A stretch of DNA of 64,000 bases from Methylobacillus rhizosphaerae (GCF_900187985.1 NZ_FZOA01000002.1:3805-67804); one strand, 5' to 3'; numbered from the stretch's first letter, positions 17,638 through 27,128 are shown. Notes: generated by a model from the sequence alone, not told the origin. Numbers and translations: made by a program.

Positions 17638-17774
17638 ACAGCGCAGCTCGCCCAAGTCAGAACCGGGCACGTGTGCTTGTTCATACTGATGCTACAGCGG
17701 GGCAGCCTTGTTTTCCATGCAGGATGACATCACTATTTTCAGGAATCTACAGTTTATAAACCAGGAGTAAGTCA

Positions 17775-18068
17775 ATGAAACAACATCGTTATCGCGTCAC
17801 GCTGGAATATATCGCCGATGTTGATGGCAATCCGCAGCAGCGCGAGCCGCTGGTATTTGAGGCAGGAAACCATGATGAGATTCTTGGCATTGTGGAGCTG
17901 GTACGCCGCCGTGAGCTGTTTGACGCGCAAACGACGGCTGCGTTTGTCGTTGGGCAGAAGTTGTTCGGGGCAGTGATGCTGGAAAATCGCAATAATCCGC
18001 TATTTACCGAGTTTTGGCCGCATTTTATGGATTTTATGAAGAAGCTGAAGGGAGCAGTAAAACCATAA
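17775..18068 (+). CDS. DUF3861 domain protein
   Basis: A 97-residue protein beginning MKQHRYRVTLEYIADVDGNP, a pattern typical of DUF3861, with the later segment FVVGQKLFGAVMLENRNNPLF. Family members are small cytosolic proteins of unknown function, sometimes near stress genes. A clear AGGAG ribosome-binding site lies 7 bases before the ATG. It is separated by 137 bases from the preceding HEAT-like gene. Confidence 0.75.
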   Translation: MKQHRYRVTLEYIADVDGNPQQREPLVFEAGNHDEILGIVELVRRRELFDAQTTAAFVVGQKLFGAVMLENRNNPLFTEFWPHFMDFMKKLKGAVKP

Positions 18069-18177
18069 TCAGCAAACCTGGACATGGTTGCGAGCTGACA
18101 GGGGGGCAAACATAAATGTGTTCAGGTAAGGCGACTGTGTGTGTTTTTATCAAGCAGGATACGTGAAAGCGATTTTT

Positions 18178-18624
18178 ATGTCAGCTGACAGCCGTTCGGA
18201 CATCAATATATACCGTTCCCGTAAAATCGAGAGCTTGCCGCAGTGGATTGATGCAGATGGCATCAAGATCTATACCATCTCGGCGCAGAATAAGCCGGTT
18301 GACCAGGCTCCTTATCTGGCACGCCTTGCTGAGGTTAAAAAATCCAGGCGAGCTGGCTGGGCTACTACCCCCGCGTTTGTTATTTTCCACGATGGTGAGA
18401 GTATGGCCTATCTGGTGCTGGCGTGGTGGGGTAACGATAATGAGCTGTTTACGTCCGTTTCAGTCAAAACAGCATCAGGTTGGATAGAGGATGCTGGGCA
18501 ATATTCGTTCTGTGTCTATGATCTTGAGGTTTTCTGGGCTGAACGCAATTATTTTGTGGAACAAATATATTGCCTGCAACCTGATCTTGCAGGGTACCGG
18601 GCCAGGCGGCTGGTCAGCGTCTGA
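18178..18624 (+). CDS. Hypothetical protein
   Basis: A 148-residue protein of no recognised family. It is mixed alpha/beta in appearance, with conserved-looking aromatic segments (FHDGESMAYLVLAWWGNDNELF, about 70-91; VYDLEVFWAERNYFVEQIY, about 117-135). No signal peptide or membrane segment is present. ATG 18178 is preferred to an upstream GTG at 18163 and an earlier GTG at 18139; none has a strong ribosome-binding site. Confidence 0.6.
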   Translation: MSADSRSDINIYRSRKIESLPQWIDADGIKIYTISAQNKPVDQAPYLARLAEVKKSRRAGWATTPAFVIFHDGESMAYLVLAWWGNDNELFTSVSVKTASGWIEDAGQYSFCVYDLEVFWAERNYFVEQIYCLQPDLAGYRARRLVSV

Positions 18625-18666
18625 CCAAGGCTATATGCATGGTCATGCCGGAATGAAGTGGAAAAC

Positions 18667-19293
18667 ATGATACCGATGGACGTACTACTGTTATTTTTCG
18701 TGGCATCGGTTGCGCTGGCAGTTGCGCCGGGCCCGGACAATATCTTTGTGCTGACCCAATCTGCTATGCATGGCAAAAAGCCAGGTTTCATCATTATGCT
18801 GGGGTTGTGTACGGGATTGTTATTTCATATCTCTGCCGTAGCCTTGGGTGTTGCTGCAATATTCAAAACGTCAATACTGGCGTTTACGATGTTGAAAATC
18901 GCAGGCGCAGCTTATTTACTTTACCTTGCATGGCAAGCCTTTTACGCTGGTAGTGCCAGCGTTCCGGCTGCTGCCAGCGAGCGCCGCGATGGATGGACTT
19001 TATATACGCGCGGCATCCTCATGAACCTGACCAACCCGAAAGTGGCTATTTTCTTTTTGTCATTCCTGCCGCAGTTCGCAGACCCGGCACGTGGTTCTGT
19101 GTCTGTGCAGATCATGATGCTGGGGATGGTGTTCATCCTTGCGGCATTGATTGTATTCAGCCTGATTGCATGGGTTGCCAGCCATATTGCGCATTGGTTG
19201 AACAGTTCCAGGCGCGTGCAGCTCATCATCAACCGGGCGGTCGGACTTATTTTCATTACCCTGGCATGCCGCCTTTTGTTCAGCCACCAGTAA
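18667..19293 (+). CDS. LysE/RhtB family amino acid exporter
   Basis: A 208-residue inner-membrane protein of the LysE/RhtB superfamily with about six transmembrane helices. Diagnostic motifs are VAPGPDNIFVLTQS (about 19-32), KPGFIIMLGLCTG (about 37-49) and GILMNLTNPKVAIFFLSFLPQF (about 117-138). Homologues export homoserine, threonine, lysine or similar amino acids; the substrate cannot be set from sequence. ATG 18667 is chosen over GTG 18658. Confidence 0.9.
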   Translation: MIPMDVLLLFFVASVALAVAPGPDNIFVLTQSAMHGKKPGFIIMLGLCTGLLFHISAVALGVAAIFKTSILAFTMLKIAGAAYLLYLAWQAFYAGSASVPAAASERRDGWTLYTRGILMNLTNPKVAIFFLSFLPQFADPARGSVSVQIMMLGMVFILAALIVFSLIAWVASHIAHWLNSSRRVQLIINRAVGLIFITLACRLLFSHQ

Positions 19294-19568
19294 AGTGCTG
19301 CCAGAGGCAGTGCTCCATGTGCTCCGGACAACTGCAGCGGTGGAGTCGGGCCAGGTTGAAGGCATTGTACGGATGATGCTTGAGTGTGGCTCAATATGAG
19401 TGAGCCGCCATTGATTGCGCACTTGTGGCATTAATAGTTTTATTCAGACTTGTCCAGTCTGATTTATTTGTGCCAGATAGGGTAGTATGGTTGAAACTTT
19501 ATGTGTAATTGGCTAGTCTTACTCATAGTTTGATTTAACAGTTTTTAACAAATAGGGGATGTGACAAC

Positions 19569-20255
19569 ATGCAACCGAATTATCAAGTCGCGAATACACA
19601 AGCGTTGCCGGTAGGGGCGCACAAGGTATTGCGCAATACGTATATGCTGCTGGGCCTGACCATGATTCCGACGGTGATTGGCGCCCTGGTGGGTATGTCC
19701 ATGAATTTCTCTTGGATGGCTGCCAGCCCGATCATGTCATCATTGATCATGCTGGCCGTGATGTTTGGCTTGTTCTTTGCGATTTCTGCCAACCGCAACA
19801 ACAGTTTTGGCGTGGTATTACTGTTGGGCCTGACCTTCTTCATGGGCCTGATGCTGGGCCCCATCCTGCAAGTAGCGTTGAACCTGCGTAACGGCGGCCA
19901 ATTGGTGGGCCTGGCTGCAGGTGGCACCGGCCTGATCTTCATGACACTGGCAGGTATTGGCGCCACCACCAAGCGTGACTTCAGCTTCCTCGGCAATTTC
20001 CTGCTGGTCGGCCTGGTCCTGTTGATCATTGCATCGCTGGCTAACCTGTTCTTCCAGGTTCCTGCGGCCTCACTGGCAATTTCCGCGATTGCCGTGCTGT
20101 TGTTCTCCGGTTTCATCCTGTTTGATGTGAACCGCATTGTGCGTGGTGGTGAAACCAACTACGTGATGGCAACACTGTCGCTTTATATCAATATCTACAA
20201 CCTGTTTGTCAATTTGCTGCAATTGCTGATGGCATTCATGGGCGAGCGTGATTAA
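19569..20255 (+). CDS. Bax inhibitor-1/YccA family membrane protein
   Basis: A 228-residue protein with seven predicted transmembrane helices, ending in the BI-1 family motif around LFDVNRIVRGGETNYVMATLSLYINIYNLF (about 181-210). E. coli YccA modulates FtsH proteolysis; other BI-1 proteins are pH-sensitive calcium leak channels. An AT-rich 275-base leader lies upstream, and a strong terminator directly follows, so the gene is monocistronic. Confidence 0.92.
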   Translation: MQPNYQVANTQALPVGAHKVLRNTYMLLGLTMIPTVIGALVGMSMNFSWMAASPIMSSLIMLAVMFGLFFAISANRNNSFGVVLLLGLTFFMGLMLGPILQVALNLRNGGQLVGLAAGGTGLIFMTLAGIGATTKRDFSFLGNFLLVGLVLLIIASLANLFFQVPAASLAISAIAVLLFSGFILFDVNRIVRGGETNYVMATLSLYINIYNLFVNLLQLLMAFMGERD

Positions 20256-20275
20256 TCACGAATCCCGGTTCAAGC

Positions 20276-20302
20276 AAAACCCGCCAACTGGCGGGTTTTT
20301 TA
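20276..20302 (+). terminator. Rho-independent terminator after BI-1 gene
   Basis: AAAACCCGCC (20276-20285), loop AACT, GGCGGGTTTT (20290-20299) then further T residues: a perfect 10-bp stem with a U-tract on the plus strand. Confidence 0.95.
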
Positions 20303-20325
20303 TTGTCACTGAGCCGTATATTGCT

Positions 20326-20541
20326 TTACCTGGTCCTGAGTTTATCTATGCCGGTGACGGCCAGGGATAATAGCCAGAGCAATGCCTTGAAGGTGTTCAT
20401 GATGGGGATCAGGCTCCAGAAGACGCTGCCGAGAATCTGGCGGCAGAGCATGGATTTGAAACAGGCGGTTTTATAAATAGTAGACAGCAGGCACAAACCC
20501 AGCGATACAAAATAAATAACCAGGTACTCTGTTGGAATCAT
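20326..20541 (-). CDS. Small hydrophobic protein coupled to tadA
   Basis: A 71-residue protein with two hydrophobic helices (about 5-25 and 37-62) separated by a short Cys/Lys-containing turn. It is unrecognised. Its Shine-Dalgarno (GAGGAG) is formed by the last codons of tadA, and the ATG lies 4 bases after the tadA stop. This argues for a genuine, translationally coupled gene. Confidence 0.65.
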   Translation of the reverse strand: MIPTEYLVIYFVSLGLCLLSTIYKTACFKSMLCRQILGSVFWSLIPIMNTFKALLWLLSLAVTGIDKLRTR

Positions 20542-20545
20542 GTTG

Positions 20546-21070
<525 letters not shown>

Positions 21071-21526
21071 TTAATCTACCTGTTGTTTCTGGCCCCAGCG
21101 CACCAGCACGAAGGTGAGGCCCAGCATCAGGCCAGCACCTACCCATAATATGACGTCCATGGCCTCCGGGCTGACTTCCTGTACCGGCATGATGATGAGT
21201 TTGCGCAGCACCAGCACCATGGCAACTTCGATAAAGGTTTCCACTTCCAGTTTGGCGCCCATGAGGTAGCGGATTTCAGCCGAGATCAATGCGGAAATCG
21301 ACCATAGCAGCATCAAAGTGCCCAGCGCGTTGAGAAAGCCGTGAATGAGGTTGTTGGCGGCAAAGGCGATGCGAACATCAAGAAAGAACAGCCAGGCGAA
21401 CATGGCTACGGATACGGCCAGCGCCAGGCCGATAGTGATATGGGCAAAACCGTTGAGCCAGAGCATGGCGCGGATGGTATAACGGTTGATGGTGTTGAAC
21501 TCAGGTGGGAAATGATTTTTCGCCAT
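21071..21526 (-). CDS. psiE: PsiE-like phosphate-starvation-inducible membrane protein
   Basis: A 151-residue protein with four predicted transmembrane helices and the PsiE-type central region (LIHGFLNALGTLMLLWSISALISAEIRYLMGAKLEVETFIEVAMV). Members are small inner-membrane proteins; E. coli psiE is induced by phosphate starvation through PhoB, but its function is unknown. ATG 21526 gives the family length; the frame stays open upstream into the LysR gene's 3' end but without family similarity. No clear Pho box was noticed. Confidence 0.82.
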   Translation of the reverse strand: MAKNHFPPEFNTINRYTIRAMLWLNGFAHITIGLALAVSVAMFAWLFFLDVRIAFAANNLIHGFLNALGTLMLLWSISALISAEIRYLMGAKLEVETFIEVAMVLVLRKLIIMPVQEVSPEAMDVILWVGAGLMLGLTFVLVRWGQKQQVD

Positions 21527-21599
21527 GATCAATAAAATTTCTCTTTGGGATGGAGATATAACGGCCATGGTGGTGGCCGTGTTGTCAGCGCACAATATA

Positions 21600-22520
21600 T
21601 CAAATCGGTGTGCTTTGCCCCAGCAGAAAATCTTCCATACTGATTTTCTCCAGCTCCTGCAGCAGCCATTGCTGTGCCTTGCCGCCATTGCTGCGCCAGG
21701 CGATATAGGCAACGACATCCGGTTTGGGCTCTGCCACCTGCCTGATCAACAACTCGCCGCGGCTTTCATGGTACTCCGCCAGTTTGCGTGGCAGGTAGCC
21801 GACACCCAGTCCCTTGATCTGGGCCAGGGTCTTGCTGGGAATATCCGGGACGGAAAGCGTATCCTGACCATCAAGAATGCCTGAGGTTTTGGGAGGCAGG
21901 TTGCGGGAACTATCTGCTGCAGAAACTGAGCGGTGCTGCTGGATATCGAAATTGGATAGCGGTTCGGGGGCTGCTGCCAGCGGATGGTGGGGAGAGACCG
22001 CAAACACAAATTCCATGGTACCCAGCAGGCGTGTGGTGTATCCGCCACCAGACGGACCTTCACCTGGCGCGCCGATGGAGATATCTGCCCGGTTGCTGAT
22101 CAGCGCATCCCAACTGCCGCCGTATACTTCGCGTGACAAACGCACCCGGGTGCCGAAATCCTGGAGATAAAAGCGTTCCAGAATGTCATATAGCGGCTCC
22201 AGCTTCAGGATATCGCTGATGGTGATACTGAGATCGGTTTCGACACCGGTTGCCACGCGGCGCACACGACATTCCAGCTCGCTGGCGGCCTTGAGCAGGT
22301 GGCGTCCTTCCCGCAACAATTCATTACCGGCCTCGGTCAGCCTGGCTTTGTGCCCACTACGGTCAAATAGCTGGATGCCAAGGTCGTCTTCCAGGGTGCG
22401 GATGGTATAGGTAATGGCGGAGGGCACGCGATGCAGGCTTTCTGCCGCGGCCGAAAAGCTGCCCTCACGGTCAATGGCATCCAGTACTTCCAGGGCCTCG
22501 ATGGATAACCTGATACTCAT
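21600..22520 (-). CDS. LysR-family regulator, YhaJ-like
   Basis: A 306-residue LysR regulator with an N-terminal winged HTH (about 5-65; [20 protein letters not shown], then [12 protein letters not shown]) and a C-terminal substrate-binding-like effector domain. The N-terminus resembles E. coli YhaJ, which senses nitroaromatic/quinone-type compounds and lies beside the pirin gene yhaK; here a pirin gene is also close, read divergently beyond cysZ. The ATG overlaps the cysZ stop (ATGA), so it is the second gene of a cysZ-lysR operon. Confidence 0.88.
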   Translation of the reverse strand: MSIRLSIEALEVLDAIDREGSFSAAAESLHRVPSAITYTIRTLEDDLGIQLFDRSGHKARLTEAGNELLREGRHLLKAASELECRVRRVATGVETDLSITISDILKLEPLYDILERFYLQDFGTRVRLSREVYGGSWDALISNRADISIGAPGEGPSGGGYTTRLLGTMEFVFAVSPHHPLAAAPEPLSNFDIQQHRSVSAADSSRNLPPKTSGILDGQDTLSVPDIPSKTLAQIKGLGVGYLPRKLAEYHESRGELLIRQVAEPKPDVVAYIAWRSNGGKAQQWLLQELEKISMEDFLLGQSTPI

Positions 22521-23275
22521 AGGATGGCCTTGTGCTGGTCATGCTCGTGCACCCAGAACAGGGTGGCGCCAACGATAGCGGCAGGCATCATGATGATATT
22601 CAGCCCGGGAATCCATAATGCCAGATAGACACTGGAGCCAAAACCCAGGCTTTTCCAGCGTTTTTTCCGCAACCAGCGCAGCATATCCTGCCAGCCGAGT
22701 TTGTGGTTGTCTGCTGGATAGTCCAGGTATTGCACACACATCATCCAGATGCCGAACAGCAGCCACAGCGGGGCTGCCAGCAGGTTGAGGCCAGGTACCA
22801 GCGACAGTAGTAGCAAGGCAAGAGTCCTTGGCAGGAAATACATGAGTTTGCGCAACTCCCGGCCCAGTGTGCGCGGCACTATGGCCAGCAGTTCGTGTAA
22901 GTTGAATGATGGGAAATCATCCTCTCCGCGTATCAGTACTTCCGCTTTTTCTGCCAGCAGGCCGTTGAATGGAGCGGCAATCAGGTTGGCAAACAGGGTA
23001 AAGGTGAAAAAGATGATCAGCACCAGCAAAAGCACGAACAAAGGCCAGAGCAGGTAGGAGAGGAACTCCAGCCAGCCTGGCAAGGTTGCCATGAGCCTGG
23101 TCAACCAGAGGCTGAATTGCTGCACGCTGTAATACACCATGGCAACGAACAGGATGAGGTTGGTCAGGAGCGGCAATAATACAAACGCGCGCAATCCCGG
23201 GCTCAGCAACAGCCTTAAACCCTGCAGCACATACTGCGGGCCGGAAAAAACAGTGGTAGGGGTGCGGGTTGTCAT
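22517..23275 (-). CDS. cysZ: CysZ/EI24-family membrane protein
   Basis: A 252-residue integral membrane protein with about four transmembrane segments. It matches the CysZ/EI24 layout: N-terminal [21 protein letters not shown], the central [20 protein letters not shown] (about 95-114), and late [10 protein letters not shown] and [16 protein letters not shown] (about 187-202). E. coli CysZ takes up sulfate for cysteine synthesis; no sulfate-assimilation genes are adjacent, so the role here may differ. It is divergent from the pirin operon. Confidence 0.85.
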   Translation of the reverse strand: MTTRTPTTVFSGPQYVLQGLRLLLSPGLRAFVLLPLLTNLILFVAMVYYSVQQFSLWLTRLMATLPGWLEFLSYLLWPLFVLLLVLIIFFTFTLFANLIAAPFNGLLAEKAEVLIRGEDDFPSFNLHELLAIVPRTLGRELRKLMYFLPRTLALLLLSLVPGLNLLAAPLWLLFGIWMMCVQYLDYPADNHKLGWQDMLRWLRKKRWKSLGFGSSVYLALWIPGLNIIMMPAAIVGATLFWVHEHDQHKAIL

Positions 23276-23314
23276 ACAGTCCTCATGCAGGGTATCGCAG
23301 CATCTTCATAATTT

Positions 23315-23386
23315 TTGAACAATATATACAAAATTCTTTGCTATTAATATCAACGCTTATTATCTACCATGCTTTTCATTGTTCAA
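23315..23386. promoter_or_regulatory. Inverted TTGAACAAT pair in cysZ-pirin promoter region
   Basis: TTGAACAAT (23315-23323) and its exact reverse complement ATTGTTCAA (23378-23386) flank an AT-rich stretch. The second copy overlaps a TTCAA-N5-TTGAA inverted repeat (23382-23396). They lie in the divergent intergenic region between cysZ-lysR and the pirin operon, where the LysR protein is expected to bind. The assignment is inferred. Confidence 0.5.
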
Positions 23387-23414
23387 GAATATTGAAGGTC
23401 AGGAAAGGCACATC

Positions 23415-24128
23415 ATGATCAGACTACGCAAATCCCAGGATCGGGGCCATGCCAACCACGGCTGGCTGGATAGCTATCATTCGTTTTCCTTTTCCGAATA
23501 TTACGATCCCGAACACATGCAGTATTCCGTGCTGCGCGTGATCAATGAGGATGTCATTGCACCTGCCATGGGTTTCGGCATGCATCCACACAAGGATATG
23601 GAAATCATCACCTATATGCTGCAGGGCGAATTGCGTCATGAAGACAGCCTGGGCAATGGTTCTGTCATCCGGGCGGGCGATGTGCAGCGCATGAGTGCAG
23701 GCACAGGGATTGTCCATAGTGAATTCAACGCATCCGACCGGACACAGGCACATCTTTTGCAGATATGGTTGTTGCCTGCGCAGGACGGGATTGCACCAGG
23801 ATACGAGGAAAAGCATTTCGGGGCGGCGCAGAAGCGCGACCGCTGGTGTCTGATCGCTTCTCCTGATGCCAGGGACGAGTCATTACGGATTCACCAGGAT
23901 GTTGCCCTTTATGCAACAGTGCTGTCTGAAAACAAGCAGATTGCTTACCAGATGGAAACAGGCCGCAGCCTGTATATCCAGGTGGCGCGCGGTAGTGTGA
24001 GCCTGGACGAGTTTTTGCTGGAGGCTGGGGATGCCATCAAGGTGGATGGACAGCAATCCATTGAGTTGACTGCAGGGGAAGAAGCCGAAGTTCTGCTGTT
24101 TGATCTCCCTGCTCATCAGGGCCATTAG
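23415..24128 (+). CDS. Pirin family protein, YhaK-like
   Basis: A 237-residue bicupin. The N-terminal cupin has the pirin metal site: GMHPHKDMEIITYMLQGELRHED (about 57-79) with two His, and later GIVHSEFN (His and Glu, about 101-108). Pirins of this kind can have quercetinase activity or act as redox sensors. ATG 23415 follows AGGAAAGG; an upstream in-frame ATG at 23379 is less likely. It is the first gene of the flavoprotein block. Confidence 0.9.
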   Translation: MIRLRKSQDRGHANHGWLDSYHSFSFSEYYDPEHMQYSVLRVINEDVIAPAMGFGMHPHKDMEIITYMLQGELRHEDSLGNGSVIRAGDVQRMSAGTGIVHSEFNASDRTQAHLLQIWLLPAQDGIAPGYEEKHFGAAQKRDRWCLIASPDARDESLRIHQDVALYATVLSENKQIAYQMETGRSLYIQVARGSVSLDEFLLEAGDAIKVDGQQSIELTAGEEAEVLLFDLPAHQGH

Positions 24129-24157
24129 GACATTACATTTTAGAAACAGGAGTCATC

Positions 24158-24724
24158 ATGACAAAAATTGCAGTGGTTTATCACAGTGGCTATGGGCACA
24201 CCGAAGCTCAGGCCAAGGCAGTGGCACGCGGAGCAGGAAAAGTGGCAGCGACTGAAGTGCAGTTGCTGACTTCTGAAGAAGCCCAGCAGAACTGGGAAGC
24301 GCTGAATACGGCAGATGCCATTATTTTTGGCAGCCCGACGTATATGGGCTCGGCCTCGGCCCAGTTCAAGGCATTTATGGATGCCAGTTCCGGGATATGG
24401 TTCAATCGTGGCTGGAAGGACAAAGTGGCCGCCGGGTTCACGACTTCTGCCAGCCAGAGCGGTGACAAACTCAATACTATTGTGCAATTGACCATTTTTG
24501 CTGCGCAACATGGCATGATCTGGGTGGGCAATGATTTGCTGCCGGGGAACAATAGCAGTACAGGGTCGGTCAATGACCTGAATCGTCTCGGTGGGTTCCT
24601 TGGGGCACTGGCCCAAGCCAACAGCGATCAGGGTGCAGATGTTGCGCCATTGCAAAGTGATTTGCTGACCGCAGAGCATCTTGGTGAACGGGTAGCCAAT
24701 ATCACCAGAAAAATTCGTGGTTGA
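24158..24724 (+). CDS. Flavodoxin-like NAD(P)H:quinone oxidoreductase
   Basis: A 188-residue flavodoxin-fold protein. The FMN phosphate-binding loop is HSGYGHTEAQ (about 9-18), with a flavin-contact segment GSPTYMGSASAQFKAFMD (about 66-83) and GFTTSASQSG (about 102-111). It is most similar in plan to the WrbA/flavodoxin family that performs two-electron quinone reduction. It sits 29 bases after pirin with a good AGGAG site, and is separate from the second, more classical WrbA at 30161-30760. Confidence 0.87.
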   Translation: MTKIAVVYHSGYGHTEAQAKAVARGAGKVAATEVQLLTSEEAQQNWEALNTADAIIFGSPTYMGSASAQFKAFMDASSGIWFNRGWKDKVAAGFTTSASQSGDKLNTIVQLTIFAAQHGMIWVGNDLLPGNNSSTGSVNDLNRLGGFLGALAQANSDQGADVAPLQSDLLTAEHLGERVANITRKIRG

Positions 24725-24762
24725 AAACCAATAACATTTTTTGATAGCAGAGAGGAAATCCA

Positions 24763-25347
24763 ATGAAGCGTTCCATTGCCAAACTTAGTCTTGTAGCCGG
24801 TTTGTTCGCGGCAAGCAGCCTGGCATTTGCTGCAACTGAAACCTATGAAATCGACAATAAGCACAGCTTTGCCAATTTCTCGATCCGTCACGTGGTTGCC
24901 AAGACTTCCGGTACTTTCAGTGATGTCACTGGCAAACTGGTGATCGACAAGGAGAATCTGGCAAATTCAAGTGTGGAAGCCAAGATCAATGTCCTGAGCG
25001 TGAGTACCAGCAATGCAAAGCGTGATGAACATATCAAGAAAGAGGAATATCTCAATGCTGGTAAATTTGGTGAGATCCACTTTGTCAGCACCAAGATTGC
25101 CCCAACCTCTGCCAGCCAGGGCAATGTGACTGGTAAGCTCACCATCAATGGCGTCACTAAGGAAGTGACATTCCCGTTTGCTGTGCTGGGCTTTGGCAAT
25201 GATCCATGGGGCGGTACACGTACTGGTGTTGAAGGCAAGACCATCATCAGGGCTTCCGATTTCGGCTATACCTGGGCAGCCAAAACAGGCGCGCCTGTCG
25301 GTGATGATATCGAGGTGACTTTGTTGCTTGAAGGTATCAAGAAGTAA
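24763..25347 (+). CDS. YceI family periplasmic lipid-binding protein
   Basis: A 194-residue secreted protein: signal peptide about 1-23 (ending LAFAATET), then a YceI lipocalin-like beta-barrel (YEIDNKHSFANFSIRHVV, VTGKLTINGVTKEVTFPF). YceI proteins bind polyisoprenoid lipids or isoprenoid quinones in the periplasm, which fits a quinone/electrophile theme. A terminator follows, so it may end the first transcription unit. Confidence 0.93.
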   Translation: MKRSIAKLSLVAGLFAASSLAFAATETYEIDNKHSFANFSIRHVVAKTSGTFSDVTGKLVIDKENLANSSVEAKINVLSVSTSNAKRDEHIKKEEYLNAGKFGEIHFVSTKIAPTSASQGNVTGKLTINGVTKEVTFPFAVLGFGNDPWGGTRTGVEGKTIIRASDFGYTWAAKTGAPVGDDIEVTLLLEGIKK

Positions 25348-25371
25348 GCTGATGCAATTTATCTAGAAGAT

Positions 25372-25404
25372 AAAACGCCTCCTGATTTTCCGGGATGGCG
25401 TTTT
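25372..25404 (+). terminator. Rho-independent terminator after yceI-like gene
   Basis: AAAACGCC (25372-25379) pairs with GGCGTTTT (25397-25404); the 17-base interior is partly complementary. The following T-tract is short (TTTTAC), so termination may be incomplete and allow read-through into the next gene. Confidence 0.75.
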
Positions 25405-25428
25405 ACTATTTGATTTCGGAGAATATCC

Positions 25429-26505
25429 ATGACTGCTGATTTATTCAGTCCAACCAAGCTGGGCAGTATTGCACTCAAGAATCGTATCGCAATGGCGCCA
25501 TTGACACGTAATCGCGCTGGTCAAGGCAATGTTCCGCAGCTTATCAATGCTGAGTATTATGCGCAGCGGGCTTCCGCTGGCTTGCTCATTACAGAGGCAA
25601 CCCCGATTTCTGCCACTGCACATGGCTATCCGGCAACCCCCGGCATTCATGACTCGGAGCAGGTGGAAGGCTGGAAGCAGGTGACGGCTGCCGTTCACGC
25701 CAAGGGTGGCAAGATCGTACTGCAACTCTGGCATGTAGGCCGTATTTCCCATCCATCGCTGCAACCTGGTCATGCCTTGCCGGTTGCGCCGTCAGCCATC
25801 AAGCCGGCAGGACAGGCATTCACTTATGAAGGCCTGCAGGACTTTGTCACACCGCGTGCATTGTCGATAGAAGAGCTGCCCGGCATTGTGGCGGATTATG
25901 CGCGTGCCACGCAAAATGCTCTGGATGCCGGTTTTGATGGTGTGGAAGTCCATGCGGCCAATGGCTATCTGCTCGATCAGTTCCTGCGCGATGGCACCAA
26001 TCATCGCACCGATGAATATGGCGGCAGCATGGAGAATCGCACTCGCTTATTACTGGAAGTCACCAAGGCGGTAGTTGAGGTGGCAGGCGCTGATCGTGTG
26101 GGTGTCAGGATTTCCCCTTTGAACCCGTTCAACGATATCAGTGATTCCAACCCGCAGGCATTGTTCAATCATGTGGCTGACAGCCTGAATCCGTTTGGCC
26201 TGGCTTATCTTCACGTGGTTGAAGGTGGCATGGGAGGGGATAACCTACCTGCATTTGACTTTGCTGCCTTGCGTCGGCATTTCCATGGCAGTTATATCGC
26301 CAATCTCGGCTATGACAAGGCCAAGGGTAATGCTGCCATTGCGTCAGGCCATGCGGATGTAGTGGCCTATGGTGCTTTATATATTGCCAACCCTGACCTG
26401 GTAGCGCGTTTCCAGCAGGATGCGCCATTGAATGCGCCCGATCATGCCACTTTCTATGGTGGCGATGCCAAAGGCTATACCGATTACCCCACTTTACAAG
26501 GATAA
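25429..26505 (+). CDS. nemA: Old yellow enzyme, NemA-like alkene reductase
   Basis: A 358-residue FMN-dependent TIM-barrel ene-reductase. Hallmarks are the N-terminal KNRIAMAPLTRNRA (about 17-30), QLWHVGRISH (about 99-108), the catalytic HAANGYLLDQFLRDGTNHRTDEYGG segment (starting about 182; His and Asn bind substrate), and the FMN-binding C-terminal ADVVAYGALYIANPDL. It reduces activated alkenes and nitro esters with NAD(P)H. It is followed 4 bases later by a nitroreductase gene, an operon for electrophile detoxification. Confidence 0.94.
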   Translation: MTADLFSPTKLGSIALKNRIAMAPLTRNRAGQGNVPQLINAEYYAQRASAGLLITEATPISATAHGYPATPGIHDSEQVEGWKQVTAAVHAKGGKIVLQLWHVGRISHPSLQPGHALPVAPSAIKPAGQAFTYEGLQDFVTPRALSIEELPGIVADYARATQNALDAGFDGVEVHAANGYLLDQFLRDGTNHRTDEYGGSMENRTRLLLEVTKAVVEVAGADRVGVRISPLNPFNDISDSNPQALFNHVADSLNPFGLAYLHVVEGGMGGDNLPAFDFAALRRHFHGSYIANLGYDKAKGNAAIASGHADVVAYGALYIANPDLVARFQQDAPLNAPDHATFYGGDAKGYTDYPTLQG

Positions 26506-26509
26506 CAAA

Positions 26510-27109
26510 ATGAAAAAACCCGCAATCACCAGTGTTGCTATTGATAATACGATCGCCCAGCGCTGGAGTGGCCGTGCTTATGATGCCGATAAGGCAGTGA
26601 CGCAGGAGCAGAAAATTGCCTTGCTTGAAGCTGCACGCTGGGCGCCATCCTGTTATGGAGACCAGCCATGGCGTTTCATTGTCTGGGACAAGAACAAGGA
26701 TGCCGCCGCCTGGCAGAAGGCATTTGATACCTTGGTGGAATTCAACCAGGGATGGGTGAAAAACTCGCCATTACTGTTCCTGATCGCTGCGGATACCAAA
26801 TTCAACCACAATGGCAAGCCTAACCGTTGGGCCGCCTATGACACAGGTGCTGCAGCGGAGAATATCTGCTTGCAGGCGACTGCTCTCGGCCTGATGGCCC
26901 ACCAGATGGCTGGTTTTGATGCAGACAAGCTACGTGCGGCATTTGCCGTTCCAGAGCAGATCGAGATCATTGCCATGATTGCGGTAGGTTATGCAGCTGA
27001 TCCTGCCACCCTGGATGATGAAACCAGGGAGCAGGAAATGGCAGAGCGTAGCCGCCGCGCATTGGGCGAGCTGTTCTTTGATAGTGCCTGGGGTAATCCG
27101 GTCGCCTGA
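26510..27109 (+). CDS. Nitroreductase family flavoprotein
   Basis: A 199-residue nitroreductase-fold protein with the FMN-binding N-terminal RWSGRAYDADKAV (about 18-30) and ARWAPSCYGDQPWRFIVWD (about 44-62), plus the later AAENICLQATALGL (about 118-131). It likely reduces nitro or quinone compounds with NAD(P)H. ATG 26510 is chosen because it follows AAGGA; an in-frame ATG 78 bases earlier lies inside the nemA gene. Confidence 0.9.
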   Translation: MKKPAITSVAIDNTIAQRWSGRAYDADKAVTQEQKIALLEAARWAPSCYGDQPWRFIVWDKNKDAAAWQKAFDTLVEFNQGWVKNSPLLFLIAADTKFNHNGKPNRWAAYDTGAAAENICLQATALGLMAHQMAGFDADKLRAAFAVPEQIEIIAMIAVGYAADPATLDDETREQEMAERSRRALGELFFDSAWGNPVA

Positions 27110-27119
27110 TAAGCAGGTC

Positions 27120-27128
27120 TGATATAAT
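27120..27128 (+). promoter_or_regulatory. Extended -10 promoter before thioredoxin-like gene
   Basis: TGATATAAT fits an extended -10 element (TGn plus TATAAT), 32 bases before the thioredoxin-like ATG. The -35 region is poor, as often seen with extended -10 promoters. Confidence 0.55.

Noticed and set aside
21527-21718. N-terminal extension of psiE
   Set aside because: The extension is the antisense/other-frame image of the LysR gene 3' end; PsiE homologues start at the ATG at 21526.
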